DNA from: Tenacibaculum jejuense | Lineage (GTDB): Bacteria; Bacteroidota; Bacteroidia; Flavobacteriales; Flavobacteriaceae | Reading direction: 5' to 3' | DNA: 64,000 nt | Assembly: GCF_900198195.1 (NCBI RefSeq) | Contig: NZ_LT899436.1 | Coordinates: 2,385,001-2,449,000, forward strand | In this document: positions 1-9,284 of the stretch, piece after piece | Layout of the letters: each line of letters begins with the position of its first letter | Numbering within the stretch: position 1 is the stretch's first letter | The notes under the pieces: model-generated | What the model was told of the DNA's origin: nothing | What the model saw: only the letters and a program-made list of their open reading frames with translations | Databases searched by the model: none | Translations under genes and position numbers: made by a program

Positions 1-7
1 CTTTCAT
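1..7 (-). CDS. Start of an off-window gene (partial)
   Basis: On the minus strand an ATG at 7-5 overlaps the stop codon of the cryptochrome gene (TAATG arrangement) and reads ATGAAAG out of the window. One-base overlaps of this type are common between translationally coupled genes, so the operon that ends here in view may continue to the left. Only seven bases are visible and the product cannot be judged. Confidence 0.3.
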
Positions 8-1311
8 TAGAAAAAGGTTGGTTGTAACCACATTTGTTGATATTTGCCATTTGCATCATATCGTTCTGCTTGTAGTTGTACATTAAATTTTCTATCTCTT
101 GGATCATTTCCAACACCAGATACATACTGCCAATTTCCATAATTGCTATGCACATCGTAATCAATTAGCATACTTTCGAAATATGCCGCGCCAATTCTCC
201 AATCTAACAACAGTTCTTTTGCAAAATATGAAGCTACGTTTTGTCGACCTCTATTGCTCATCCAACCCGTTTCTTTTAACTCTATCATATTGGCATTTAC
301 GAAAGGCTCATTAGTTTCACCATTAATCCAATTTTGAATTAATCTTTCGTTATTTTTCCATGAATATGATAATTCCTTTATTCCTTCTAACTTGAATAAA
401 TTATTTTCATGTTTTAGCGATAAATATTTAAAATAATCACGCCAAATCAATTCAAAAATCAACCAATAAGTAGACTGATTACTTCCGAACTGTTTTTCAT
501 ATTTTTTTACTTCCCAGTAAATTGACTTCGCTGAAATACAACCATGAGCCAACCAAGGAGAGAATTTTGAACTATAATCAACTCCAATTAAACCATTTCT
601 AGTTTTCTTATAATATGATAGTTTTTTAGATGAAAAGAAATACGAGTTTAAACGCTCAAAAGCTGCAGATTCTCCTCCTTTAAAAGGAAAAGCAGTTTTA
701 GTTGGAACTTCAAAATTATGATAACCTAAGTCTTGTAATGTTGGGATTTTAGTATCATTCTCCAGATAATTCTCTTTTGGCATTGCTACAGGAATTACTT
801 CTTCACGAATTGTAGCATATTTCTCTACTTTTTTTCTGAAAACAGTAAAAACTTCTGGGATAGTTTTAATGTTTATTGGAATATCTTCTGGATGATATAA
901 AAATTGATCATAAAAACTTTTAACCTGAACCGTATCTGGAAGTTTTTCTACTACACGATTAATTTCTGATGTTTCTTCCTGAGTAAATTCTTTTTGATAA
1001 AAGAGAGCATCCGCGTTGTGAGTCAGACAAAACAATGGTAAAATTACATGCGGATGCTCATGATGTATATAAATAGGTACGTTTAATTCTTTCAATTGAT
1101 TTGATAAATCATTTACTGATTCTATCAAAAATTTTGCTCTGTATTTCTCTGTTTTTTTAAAACCAAATTGTTTTGTTTCAAACATGGTTTTATCAAAACA
1201 ATATATTGCAATTACTTTATCATAATTAGAAATAGCTTCATGTAAAGCTTTATTATCTCGAGTTCTTAATGTGTTTGTAAACCAAACTATTGCTGTTTTT
1301 TGTTGCTGCAT
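7..1311 (-). CDS. DASH-type cryptochrome / photolyase family protein
   Basis: Flavoprotein of the cryptochrome/photolyase family, DASH branch, which binds FAD and an antenna cofactor and repairs UV lesions mainly in single-stranded DNA or senses blue light. The 434-aa length fits. The N-terminal Rossmann-type photolyase domain begins with [14 protein letters not shown]. The C-terminal FAD domain carries [42 protein letters not shown] and [16 protein letters not shown], which I recognise as DASH-specific blocks. It is the last visible gene of a packed operon and its start overlaps the DUF2256 gene by 25 bases. DASH assignment is by sequence recall; whether it repairs double-stranded DNA cannot be told. 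Confidence 0.93.
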   Translation of the reverse strand: MQQQKTAIVWFTNTLRTRDNKALHEAISNYDKVIAIYCFDKTMFETKQFGFKKTEKYRAKFLIESVNDLSNQLKELNVPIYIHHEHPHVILPLFCLTHNADALFYQKEFTQEETSEINRVVEKLPDTVQVKSFYDQFLYHPEDIPINIKTIPEVFTVFRKKVEKYATIREEVIPVAMPKENYLENDTKIPTLQDLGYHNFEVPTKTAFPFKGGESAAFERLNSYFFSSKKLSYYKKTRNGLIGVDYSSKFSPWLAHGCISAKSIYWEVKKYEKQFGSNQSTYWLIFELIWRDYFKYLSLKHENNLFKLEGIKELSYSWKNNERLIQNWINGETNEPFVNANMIELKETGWMSNRGRQNVASYFAKELLLDWRIGAAYFESMLIDYDVHSNYGNWQYVSGVGNDPRDRKFNVQLQAERYDANGKYQQMWLQPTFF

Positions 1312-1430
1312 TTTTTACTACAATATTTTACATTTTCCCAGTTCTTCTCCCATTTTTTTCTCCATGTAAATGGTCGTTCACAAACTGGACAAATTTTAGT
1401 GGGTAAATGTTGTTTTTTTACTCCTTTCAT
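1287..1430 (-). CDS. DUF2256 zinc-ribbon-like small protein
   Basis: A 47-aa protein beginning [20 protein letters not shown]. It has a CxxC pair (C14, C17), the family core [11 protein letters not shown], then C37 and C41 near the end, consistent with a four-cysteine metal site. This is the DUF2256 pattern, a family that by recall often sits next to cryptochromes. The ATG overlaps the stop of the upstream SDR gene by four bases (ATGA), and the 3' end runs 25 bases into the cryptochrome gene in another frame, so it is easily missed. Function unknown; a cofactor or chaperone role for the cryptochrome is only inferred from the pairing. Confidence 0.85.
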   Translation of the reverse strand: MKGVKKQHLPTKICPVCERPFTWRKKWEKNWENVKYCSKKCSNKKQQ

Positions 1431-2848
1431 TTTTGATAAACCAAAGCATTAATCATTCCTTTAAATACAAAAGCATGAAAGGGTAAAACGGAATACCAAT
1501 ACAATCTTCCTAATATTCCTTTTGGTCGAAATACTGCTCTTTGAAATAATTGATTTTTCACAATTTTGAACTCTAGCCAAGCTTCACCAGGAAGTTTCAT
1601 TTCAGCAAATAATAGCAAACGTTTCTGTTCTTTATCAGCTAATAAAACCCTCCAAAAATCCAACGGATCTCCCGGTTCTAAATATGTATTATGTGTTCTC
1701 CCTCTGCGTAAGCCTACTCCACCAAAAATTTTATCTACATAACCTCTAATACGCCAAAGCCAGTTGTAACTATACCAACCATTTTCACCTCCAATAGACC
1801 ATATTTTGTCAATTGTAAAATCTTCGTCAATTACTTTTCTAGATCGTACATCTTTAAAACATCCGAACTGTGGAATTCGAACATGATTATTTAATTGATC
1901 ATTAAAAACACCACTACTAATTGCATCTTTCCAACTTGATACTACAGCATTTTGTTCGATCTTTTGAAATGCCAAACTAACAGCTTGTCTATATTGTATG
2001 GGATTAACATTCAATATTTCATTTATATTATTTGGCTTTGCAACAACTTCAACTTTCATACTATCAACTAATGCTTTTGCCAAATTAAATGACGTAGAAG
2101 TCACGAAATACAGCCAATACGAAGACATTCGAGGTGATAAAACAGGTAAAGTAAAAATGTATCTTTTTAAGCCTCTTACTTTTGCAAATTGCAATAACAT
2201 TTCTTTATAAGTAAGAATTTCTGGTCCGCAAATGTCAAATGATTTATTGTATACTTTTAAGTTTCCTAAACCGTTGACTAGAAAACTTAACACATCTCTA
2301 ATTGCTATAGGTTGTGTTCGAGTATTCAACCATTTTGGCGTTACCATTAAAGGTAATTTCTCTACAATATCTCTTATAATTTCAAAAGAAGCACTTCCAC
2401 TTCCTACTATAATTCCAGCTCGAAATGTTGTTAAAGCATATTGATTAGATTTCAAAGATTTTTCAACTTCTAATCTAGATTTTAAATGTTTAGATAAAGA
2501 ATCATCATTTACAATTCCGCTTAAATAAACTACCTGCTTACAATTCGTTTTTTCTATCAACGATTTGAAACTCTGAGCACATTTTTTTTCTAAATCCTCA
2601 AAATTCGTAGCTGTCGTAGACATGGAATGAATTAAATAATAAGCAGCGTCTATATCTTCAGGAAAAGCTTCTAAATTATCTTCTAAGAAATCTACTTTTA
2701 TGAACTCTATTCCGTCTTTATACTCAATTTCGTCTGGAATTCTATTTAAATCACGGACACAACAAACTAGCTGATGACCATCTTCTAATAGTCTCAACAC
2801 TAATCTTTTTGCGATATACCCTGTTGTACCTGTGATTAAAATCTTCAT
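1427..2848 (-). CDS. SDR-type NAD(P)-binding protein with DUF2867 domain
   Basis: 473 aa. The N-terminus is an atypical short-chain dehydrogenase fold with a GTTGYIAK nucleotide-binding loop (residues about 7-14), followed by features of NmrA-like and epimerase proteins such as YLIHSMST and VVYLSGIV. The C-terminal third, ending in [18 protein letters not shown], matches DUF2867. The substrate is unknown. It is separated by one base from the flavin reductase upstream and overlaps DUF2256 downstream, so it is cotranscribed with the cryptochrome. By recall, SDR/DUF2867 proteins occur in light-induced photolyase operons of several bacteria. A role in flavin or lipid redox chemistry is a guess. 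Confidence 0.85.
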   Translation of the reverse strand: MKILITGTTGYIAKRLVLRLLEDGHQLVCCVRDLNRIPDEIEYKDGIEFIKVDFLEDNLEAFPEDIDAAYYLIHSMSTTATNFEDLEKKCAQSFKSLIEKTNCKQVVYLSGIVNDDSLSKHLKSRLEVEKSLKSNQYALTTFRAGIIVGSGSASFEIIRDIVEKLPLMVTPKWLNTRTQPIAIRDVLSFLVNGLGNLKVYNKSFDICGPEILTYKEMLLQFAKVRGLKRYIFTLPVLSPRMSSYWLYFVTSTSFNLAKALVDSMKVEVVAKPNNINEILNVNPIQYRQAVSLAFQKIEQNAVVSSWKDAISSGVFNDQLNNHVRIPQFGCFKDVRSRKVIDEDFTIDKIWSIGGENGWYSYNWLWRIRGYVDKIFGGVGLRRGRTHNTYLEPGDPLDFWRVLLADKEQKRLLLFAEMKLPGEAWLEFKIVKNQLFQRAVFRPKGILGRLYWYSVLPFHAFVFKGMINALVYQK

Positions 2849-2849
2849 T

Positions 2850-3479
2850 TTATAATTTTTCTACTGCCTTTTTTGGACGCTGATACTCGTATCTTGTAAA
2901 TAAATTCGGAATAGCATATCCATCAAGCCCGTTTATCGTTGCAACATTCCCTTTAGATAAATTCAAAAATCCGTCTTCTTGCAACATATGATCTTCAACT
3001 TCAAAAAATTGAATTTCACCAACTAACATAATTGTATCATTTGCTTTGATATAATACTCTTCAACATATTTCATACCTATTTGTACTGGTGATTCTTGTA
3101 CAAAAGGAGCTATAAAATCGTTCTTGTATTCTGGAGTTAAGTTTGTCATTTCAAATTCAGAAACACCTTTATCATATTTAGCAGATGTATGATGTGCATC
3201 TTCTGTGATACTTTTTGTGATATGATTTACCGTATAAAAACCAGTTTCTTTAATATTTTCATACGTATTTCTCGGAACAGTTGTAGGACGTAAAATAAAC
3301 CCTAATAACGGTGGATTCGATCCTAAGTGAACTATCGAGCTGAATACAGCAACATTTTCTTCACCATCAGGAGAAATACTTCCTATTAAATTTGCTGATT
3401 TGTAACCCGATAAACTATTCATCAAGTTTATACGATGAATTTTATCGAATCCATCTATATCTTCTCTATTAAAAAACAT
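2850..3479 (-). CDS. Flavin reductase family protein (FMN-binding split barrel)
   Basis: 209-aa member of the flavin-reductase-like split-barrel family (DIM6/NTAB type). Diagnostic are SANLIGSISPDGEENVAVFSS, the NPPLLGFILRPT strand and TGFYTVNHIT. Such proteins bind FMN and reduce flavins or small substrates with NAD(P)H. The gene overlaps the end of the ABC1-kinase gene by 11 bases and is followed after one base by the SDR. A job supplying reduced flavin to the cryptochrome downstream is attractive but inferred. No signal peptide; cytoplasmic. Confidence 0.88.
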   Translation of the reverse strand: MFFNREDIDGFDKIHRINLMNSLSGYKSANLIGSISPDGEENVAVFSSIVHLGSNPPLLGFILRPTTVPRNTYENIKETGFYTVNHITKSITEDAHHTSAKYDKGVSEFEMTNLTPEYKNDFIAPFVQESPVQIGMKYVEEYYIKANDTIMLVGEIQFFEVEDHMLQEDGFLNLSKGNVATINGLDGYAIPNLFTRYEYQRPKKAVEKL

Positions 3480-4791
3480 CTTTATACTGTTCGAAATTGT
3501 TAATCTTAATATTCTTAGCTTTTAAATCGTGCATTAGATTGTAAAGTCCAAAGAATGTCCTGTTGATATAAATAAAATGCTTAGAGCCTCTATTTCCATT
3601 CATATTTCTGAGCTCAGTATTCTTAGCATACTTCGTTCCTAATTCAGTGATTTTACCAAAGAATGTTTCATCAGAAAAATCAAATTCCTTAGTGTGAAAT
3701 GGTTGAGTAAACAAACTCAACATTTCATGGAACATATCTTTGAAAAAAGCCAATTCTTCTGGACTATCATCTTCTCTAAGAATTTCCAATTCATATAGTT
3801 TTTTCTCAAAAAATACTGGATCAGAAATGCTTTCCTTTTTAGCCAATTCAAAGTATGGCTTATAAAATTCTTCAGGAACTTGTTTCATACAACCAAAATC
3901 CAGCACAATTAAATTAGTATCTTTTGAAACTAAGAAATTCCCAGGATGTGGATCGGCATGAACTTTTTTAATAATATGCATTTGATACATATAAAAATCC
4001 CATAAAGCCTGACCTAATTCATTCGCTTTCTTTTGATCAGTATTCGTACTGGTAAATTCGGAAAGATGAATTCCATCCATCCAATCCATTGTGATAATTC
4101 GATCTGAAGAGAACTCCTTATAATAATTTGGGAATTTTAAATTTTTGATATGCTTACAAGCATCTACGATAGCCTGACTTTGCTCTACTTCTAAAATGTA
4201 ATTCGTTTCTTCAACTAACTTATTTTCAACCTCTTTAAAATATTTATCGCTATCTTTTCCACGGATATTGAACATTTTAATTGCAATGGGCTTCACTAAA
4301 GCTAAATCAGTCGAAATACTTTCTGCAACTCCTGGATATTGAATTTTAACTGCGTATTTGTTTCCATCTTTTTCAGCTAAATGTACCTGACCAATACTTG
4401 CACCACTTACAGCATTTAAATTAAACTTATCAAAAAGCTCACTTGGATATTTTCCAAAGTAATTTTTGAATGTCTTTTTTACTAATGGTGCTGATAATGG
4501 TGGAACTGAAAATTGTGACAAAGAAAATTGCTCAACATAAGCTTGTGGCAAAATTCCTTTTTCCATGCTTAACATTTGTGCAACTTTTAAAGCACTTCCT
4601 TTCAACTGCTTTAATCCGTTATAAATATCTTCAGCATTATCTTTGTTTAATTGTTGTTTGGCTTCTTCTTCTCCATTAACTAATTTACTTCCGTAATATT
4701 TCAAATAATTCACTCCTACTTTAGCACCAGTTTGCACTAATTTAGAAGCTCTTTGAATTTTGGAAGTGGGGATGTTATCTATTGTCTTCAT
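3469..4791 (-). CDS. ABC1/UbiB-family atypical protein kinase
   Basis: 440 aa. Family motifs are in order: a KxGQ-like KVAQ at about 69-72, the nucleotide-loop SGASIGQVHLA at about 129-139, AVKIQ with the ATP-binding lysine at about 147-151, HADPHPGNFL near 278 and the metal-binding LDFG near 295. Members (UbiB, ADCK) act as ATPases or kinases in isoprenoid quinone metabolism or stress responses. The usual glycine of KxGQ is alanine here. It lies three bases after the TetR stop and 11 bases into the flavin reductase. Because it sits in a cryptochrome operon rather than with ubiquinone/menaquinone genes, a light-stress paralogue is more likely than the housekeeping UbiB. Confidence 0.88.
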   Translation of the reverse strand: MKTIDNIPTSKIQRASKLVQTGAKVGVNYLKYYGSKLVNGEEEAKQQLNKDNAEDIYNGLKQLKGSALKVAQMLSMEKGILPQAYVEQFSLSQFSVPPLSAPLVKKTFKNYFGKYPSELFDKFNLNAVSGASIGQVHLAEKDGNKYAVKIQYPGVAESISTDLALVKPIAIKMFNIRGKDSDKYFKEVENKLVEETNYILEVEQSQAIVDACKHIKNLKFPNYYKEFSSDRIITMDWMDGIHLSEFTSTNTDQKKANELGQALWDFYMYQMHIIKKVHADPHPGNFLVSKDTNLIVLDFGCMKQVPEEFYKPYFELAKKESISDPVFFEKKLYELEILREDDSPEELAFFKDMFHEMLSLFTQPFHTKEFDFSDETFFGKITELGTKYAKNTELRNMNGNRGSKHFIYINRTFFGLYNLMHDLKAKNIKINNFEQYKDVF

Positions 4792-4794
4792 ATA

Positions 4795-5448
4795 TTACTT
4801 CATCATCTTTTCTTTAAATAAAAATTTACCGAAGTCTATTACACTTTTCACTGGTGCTATGTTTAACACGTCAAAACTTGCATTAACAGACTTCTCTATA
4901 AACACATCCGTTTTCTCAAAGGAAGACGATGTGTCATTCAACCAAAACTGCATAGTCATTATCAATTGAATCCAAGCACTTTCACTTATCGCTTTGTCTT
5001 GAATTTTCTCTAATCTTTCTTGCTTTAACTCTAGCTTTTCTATGTTAAGAGTACCGATAAATTTTTTGAAGTTGGTTCTTAAACCACTTAATATCTGAAG
5101 TGTTTTAAGCTTATTTCCATGTCCAGATAAAGCGTAAACCACATAACTTCTATTAGCAGTTAAGTTTTCGAAAAATGTAAAGTAGAAACTTAATAACTGA
5201 TTTCTAGCATCAAAGTTTTCAAACTCTTCACTTTTATGTAATAATGATACAGTGTTTTCAAAGAAAACAGTAAATATTGATTTTTTTATTGCTTCGAAAG
5301 AAGCAAAACTGTTGTAAAATAATTGTTCTTCGAAATTATTCTCTTTTGCAAACTTGTATACAGATTTTGGATCTTCATTATGTTCTAGTACATAATCCAT
5401 ATACATTGTAATAATGTCCAACTGAGTTATATTTTTCTTTTTAGCCAT
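4795..5448 (-). CDS. TetR-like regulator heading the cryptochrome operon
   Basis: 217 aa with a TetR-type N-terminus (about residues 1-65): a helix-turn-helix around VYKFAKENNFEEQLFYNSFASFEAIKKSIF. The rest is helical and ligand-binding-like. The HTH is divergent from textbook TetR, so the DNA-binding call is moderate. It is the first gene of the minus-strand operon and transcribed away from a second TetR gene at 5588, so the 139-bp gap probably holds operators for both. Autoregulation with control of the operon is the usual arrangement but is inferred. Confidence 0.75.
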   Translation of the reverse strand: MAKKKNITQLDIITMYMDYVLEHNEDPKSVYKFAKENNFEEQLFYNSFASFEAIKKSIFTVFFENTVSLLHKSEEFENFDARNQLLSFYFTFFENLTANRSYVVYALSGHGNKLKTLQILSGLRTNFKKFIGTLNIEKLELKQERLEKIQDKAISESAWIQLIMTMQFWLNDTSSSFEKTDVFIEKSVNASFDVLNIAPVKSVIDFGKFLFKEKMMK

Positions 5449-5476
5449 GAAATTAAAAGATTGAATTTTACCACTT

Positions 5477-5484
5477 CAAAGATA
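5477..5484 (-). promoter_or_regulatory. Candidate -7 box for the cryptochrome operon
   Basis: Read on the minus strand this is TATCTTTG, a fit to the Bacteroidota -7 consensus TAnnTTTG, 28 bases upstream of the TetR start. No clear TTG -33 element stands at 17-23 bases, so the assignment rests on the -7 box only. Confidence 0.45.
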
Positions 5485-5547
5485 CTTATATTTTGTTTAA
5501 CTTAAAAATAAAATAATTAAACAATAATGATTTTTTAACTTTTTTTT

Positions 5548-5569
5548 AATAGTAATACTATTATATTTG
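5548..5569 (+). promoter_or_regulatory. Palindromic operator overlapping a -7 promoter box
   Basis: A perfect 15-bp palindrome AATAGTAATACTATT (5548-5562) abuts the -7 box TATATTTG (5562-5569), which lies 18 bases upstream of the TetR start at 5588. A regulator bound here would cover the promoter, so this is a good candidate for autorepression by the plus-strand TetR protein. Whether the divergent TetR also binds is unknown. Confidence 0.5.
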
Positions 5570-5587
5570 CATTCAAAACAATTAACA

Positions 5588-6268
5588 ATGGATAAATTAC
5601 TTTCAAACATAAAAATTGAGGTGCCTGAAGGGATTTATTTGAAGAATCCAGAATCCTCTGAATTAGGTAAAAAAATAGTTCAAAACAGTATCATTTTAAT
5701 AGATGAAATTGGTTTTGAAAGTTTTAATTTCAAAAAATTAGGGTTACTTATTGGCTCTAATGAAAGTTCTGTTTACAGATATTTTGAAAGCAAACACAAA
5801 TTATTAATATACTTAAGTTCTTGGTACTGGAGATGGCTAGAATACCAATTAGTGATTGAAACATTTAGTATTAAGGATAGCAAAGAAAAATTGGAGAAAG
5901 CTGTAGAAATTGTTACGAGAACAACCAAAGAAGATCAAAATTTCTCACACATTAATGAAATTTTACTTAATAAAATTATTATCAACGAAAATTCTAAATC
6001 TTATTTAACAAAAAGTGTTGATTCAGAAAATAAACAAGGATACTTTTTACCCTATAAAAGAGTGGTTAGAAGATTAGCTGATATTATTTCTGAATACAAT
6101 AACAAATATGAATTCCCTTTAAGTTTAGCTAGTTCAGTTACAGAAGGAGCATTACATCAGCAATTTATGACTCAACATTTTACATCTATTACTAATTGTA
6201 ATGAATCAGTTACACCAACACAATTTTATTCACACTTAGTAATAAAAACTTTAACAAATGACAACTAA
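5588..6268 (+). CDS. TetR-family regulator of a type I export operon
   Basis: 226 aa if started at the ATG at 5588; a longer frame from a TTG at 5567 would begin inside the -7 promoter box, so I prefer 5588. The N-terminal HTH is clear: FESFNFKKLGLLIGSNESSVYRYFESKHKLLIYL (about residues 43-76), the standard TetR recognition-helix pattern ending in YRYFxSKxxLL. The 3' end overlaps the ABC transporter gene by 11 bases. It probably controls the TetR-ABC-HlyD-TolC unit; the inducer is unknown. Confidence 0.85.
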   Translation: MDKLLSNIKIEVPEGIYLKNPESSELGKKIVQNSIILIDEIGFESFNFKKLGLLIGSNESSVYRYFESKHKLLIYLSSWYWRWLEYQLVIETFSIKDSKEKLEKAVEIVTRTTKEDQNFSHINEILLNKIIINENSKSYLTKSVDSENKQGYFLPYKRVVRRLADIISEYNNKYEFPLSLASSVTEGALHQQFMTQHFTSITNCNESVTPTQFYSHLVIKTLTNDN

Positions 6269-7910
6269 ATCTTTAACCCCTTGGAGACGATTCCTTGGTT
6301 TAGTAAAATTAGAGCGCAAAGATATTTTTCAAATTTCTTATTACGCTATCTTCGAAGGATTAGTATCCTTATCGCTTCCATTAGGTATTCAAGCGATTAT
6401 TAACTTAATTCAAGGAGCGCAGGTATCAGCTTCATGGATTGTTCTTGTAGTTTTAGTTACTATGGGAGTAATTTTTTCTGGAGTTTTAAAACTTATGCAA
6501 TTGCGTATTATTGAAACTATTCAGCAAAGAATTTTCACAAGAGCTTCTTTTGAATTGAGTTATCGATTCCCTAAAATTAAAATGAAGGAATTGAGAAACT
6601 ACTATTTACCAGAATTAGCTAACAGATTTTTCGATACTCTTACCATTCAAAAAGGACTATCAAAGATTTTAATAGATGTACCATCCGCTTTTTTACAAAT
6701 TATATTTGCGTTACTACTATTATCATTTTATCATCCGTTTTTTATCATTTTTGGATTATTACTTCTAGTACTTATTTACATCTTATTTAAGCTTACAGCA
6801 CAAAGAGGTATTGAAACAAGTTTAGATGAATCTAAAAATAAATATAAGGTTGTTCACTGGCTTCAAGAAGTAGCTAGATCGGTAGTGAGTTTTAAATTGT
6901 CTGGAAAAACAAGCCTGGCTTTAGAAAAGAATGATGCGTTGGTAAATAAGTATTTGAACTCTAGAGAAAGTCACTTTAAAATTTTAGTAATCCAATTCAT
7001 TTTAATGATCAATTTTAAAGTTTTAGTTACTGCAGGTTTGTTATTAATAGGTGGATTTTTAGTATTGAATCAGCAAATGAATATCGGACAATTCGTTGCT
7101 GCTGAAATTATCGTTTTACTTGTTATTAGTTCTGTAGAAAAGTTAATTCTAGGATTAGAATCTTTCTATGATGTATTAACTTCTATTGAAAAACTTGGAC
7201 AAGTAGTTGATAAACCTATAGAAAGTCAAAGTGGTGAAATGGTAAGTGGAGACCTTACTATTGAATTACAGAATGCTTCATATAAAGTAGCTAATAAGCC
7301 TACACCTATTTTAAATGATATTTCATTTACTATCAACAAGCAAGACCGTATACTTGTTCAAGGTGAAAGTGGATCTGGTAAGTCGAGTTTATTACAATTA
7401 ATAGCTGGTGTTATTGAACCAACTTCAGGATTTTTACATGTAAATAATCTTTCAATACAAGGTTTACATATCAATAATTATAGATCTCTTTTAGGATTAT
7501 CTCTTTCTGAAGAAACGCCTTTTGAAGGTACTATACGAGAGAATATTACTTTTGGTAATACTAGTATTACTGACGAAGAAATTTATAAAGTATTAGATGT
7601 AGTCGGATTAACTGAATTCGTTAAACAACAACCTGAAGGATTAAAAACCATAATAAAACCAGAAGGAAAGCAAGTTGCATTTACTATAGCTAAAAAAATA
7701 ATTTTAGCAAGAGCAATTACTATCAAACCAAAGTTATTAATCTTAGAAGATCCTTTAGATCAATGTCAGATAGAAGAAACAAAAGGAATTATAAACTTTT
7801 TAGCTTCACCTGAAAGACCTTGGAGTTTAATTGTAGTAAGTAGTAATGCTTGCTGGAAAGAAAAATGTAATAAACATATTGTCTTAGAAAAAGGGCAAAT
7901 AAAAAAGTAA
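6258..7910 (+). CDS. ABC transporter, type I secretion type, with eroded ATPase motifs
   Basis: 550 aa: membrane domain with about six segments (residues about 25-300) and a C-terminal nucleotide-binding domain. Walker A is intact (GESGSGKSS, 369-377). The signature motif that should read LSGGQ is KPEGKQVAF (467-475), the Walker B end is LLILEDP (493-499) with the DE order reversed, no Q-loop glutamine is seen after GLSLSEETPF, and the switch histidine is replaced in VVSSNA (about 526-531). No N-terminal C39 peptidase domain, so it should not cleave double-glycine leaders. Coupled by 11-bp overlap to TetR and followed after four bases by HlyD: a tripartite exporter of unknown cargo, possibly with low ATPase activity. 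Confidence 0.85.
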   Translation: MTTKSLTPWRRFLGLVKLERKDIFQISYYAIFEGLVSLSLPLGIQAIINLIQGAQVSASWIVLVVLVTMGVIFSGVLKLMQLRIIETIQQRIFTRASFELSYRFPKIKMKELRNYYLPELANRFFDTLTIQKGLSKILIDVPSAFLQIIFALLLLSFYHPFFIIFGLLLLVLIYILFKLTAQRGIETSLDESKNKYKVVHWLQEVARSVVSFKLSGKTSLALEKNDALVNKYLNSRESHFKILVIQFILMINFKVLVTAGLLLIGGFLVLNQQMNIGQFVAAEIIVLLVISSVEKLILGLESFYDVLTSIEKLGQVVDKPIESQSGEMVSGDLTIELQNASYKVANKPTPILNDISFTINKQDRILVQGESGSGKSSLLQLIAGVIEPTSGFLHVNNLSIQGLHINNYRSLLGLSLSEETPFEGTIRENITFGNTSITDEEIYKVLDVVGLTEFVKQQPEGLKTIIKPEGKQVAFTIAKKIILARAITIKPKLLILEDPLDQCQIEETKGIINFLASPERPWSLIVVSSNACWKEKCNKHIVLEKGQIKK

Positions 7911-7914
7911 AAAG

Positions 7915-9279
7915 ATGCTGAATATTTCTAACAATAACATAACGAATTTTGATTTAACAAGGTTTAAATCAGGAAAGGAAATTTTTACTAAAGAGTACCA
8001 CAAACGTTTTAAACGATTTTTGTTAGTATTTTCTATAATTATATTAATTATTCTGTTTTTACCGTGGACTCAAAATATTTCTAGTAAAGGTAATGTAACT
8101 ACGTTACGTCCTAATCAAAGACCACAAACATTACAATCACAAATACCAGGAAGAATAGAACAATGGTATGTACAGGAAGGTGATTTTGTTAAGGAAGGAG
8201 ACACGATACTGAGAATTTCTGAAGTTAAAAGTGAATACTTTGATAATCAACTTGCACGTAGAACTCAAGATCAGTTAAATATAAAAACACAATCTATTGA
8301 TGCTTATAGAAATAAAGTTGTTGCTCTAGAAAGTCAAATTAAGGCTTTACAAAATGAACGAGTTTTAAAACTAGAACAGGCAAAAAATAAATTAACTCAG
8401 GCACATTTAAAAGTAAAAAGTGATAGTATTGATTTAGAAGCAGTGAAAACAAAGCAAGATATTGCTAAAATACAGTTAGATCGTGTTATAAACTTACAAA
8501 AAGAAGGATTAAAAGCTGTAAAAGATGTAGAAGAGAAACGTGCTAAATTTCAAGAAGCAAATGCAAAGTTAATTTCTCAAGAAAACAAGTATTTAACTTC
8601 TCAAAATAATGTAATTAATGCAAAATTGGCCATTTCTACTTTAAATGCTACTTATCAAGATAAATTATCTAAAGCTAGAAGTAGCTTATTTACTGCTAAA
8701 TCGGCAACTCTAGATACTGAAGTACAGGTTTCTAAATTAGAAACTAGCGTAGCTAATTACACCAAAAGAAATAGTTTATTATTTATTACTGCTCCACAAG
8801 ACGGTTTTATTAATAAAGCTATAAAATCTGGTATTGGAGAAACATTTAAAGAAGGGGAACAATTGGTAGGAATTATGCCTGCAAATTATGAATTAGCTGT
8901 TGAAATGTATGTACGACCAATAGATTTACCTTTAGTACATATTGGAGAAGATGTTCGTGTACAATTTGATGGTTGGCCAGCAATAGTTTTTAGTGGATGG
9001 CCAAATGTATCTTATGGTACTTACGGTGCAAAAGTTGTTGCCATAGAAAATTTTATAAGTGATAACGGAATGTATCGTGTATTACTTGCTCCAGATAAAG
9101 ATTCAGTAGATTGGCCTACAGCGATTCGTGTAGGATCTGGTGCAAAAACTATAGCGCTATTAGATAATGTACCTATTTGGTTTGAACTATGGAGACAACT
9201 TAATAGCTTCCCTCCTAACTTTTACCAACCGCAGGTCTCAAAAAAAGTAGAAAAGAGTAAATTAAAAAAGTTAAAATAA
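7915..9279 (+). CDS. HlyD-family membrane fusion (adaptor) protein
   Basis: 454-aa periplasmic adaptor. One N-terminal membrane anchor at about residues 35-56 (RFLLVFSIIILIILFLPW), a first lipoyl/biotinyl half (IPGRIEQWYVQEGDFVKEGD), a long coiled-coil hairpin of about 180 residues rich in K, Q, E and A, then the second lipoyl half (APQDGFINKAIKSGIGETFKEGEQL) and a beta-barrel domain. It links the inner-membrane ABC protein to the TolC-like channel encoded next. The strongly basic tail (SKKVEKSKLKKLK) is unusual but is not a known motif to me. Confidence 0.92.
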   Translation: MLNISNNNITNFDLTRFKSGKEIFTKEYHKRFKRFLLVFSIIILIILFLPWTQNISSKGNVTTLRPNQRPQTLQSQIPGRIEQWYVQEGDFVKEGDTILRISEVKSEYFDNQLARRTQDQLNIKTQSIDAYRNKVVALESQIKALQNERVLKLEQAKNKLTQAHLKVKSDSIDLEAVKTKQDIAKIQLDRVINLQKEGLKAVKDVEEKRAKFQEANAKLISQENKYLTSQNNVINAKLAISTLNATYQDKLSKARSSLFTAKSATLDTEVQVSKLETSVANYTKRNSLLFITAPQDGFINKAIKSGIGETFKEGEQLVGIMPANYELAVEMYVRPIDLPLVHIGEDVRVQFDGWPAIVFSGWPNVSYGTYGAKVVAIENFISDNGMYRVLLAPDKDSVDWPTAIRVGSGAKTIALLDNVPIWFELWRQLNSFPPNFYQPQVSKKVEKSKLKKLK

Positions 9280-9284
9280 TAGTT

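Noticed and set aside
5567..5587. TTG-initiated extension of the TetR gene
   Set aside because: The TTG lies within the -7 box TATATTTG, so it would be at or upstream of the transcript start; the ATG at 5588 fits better.
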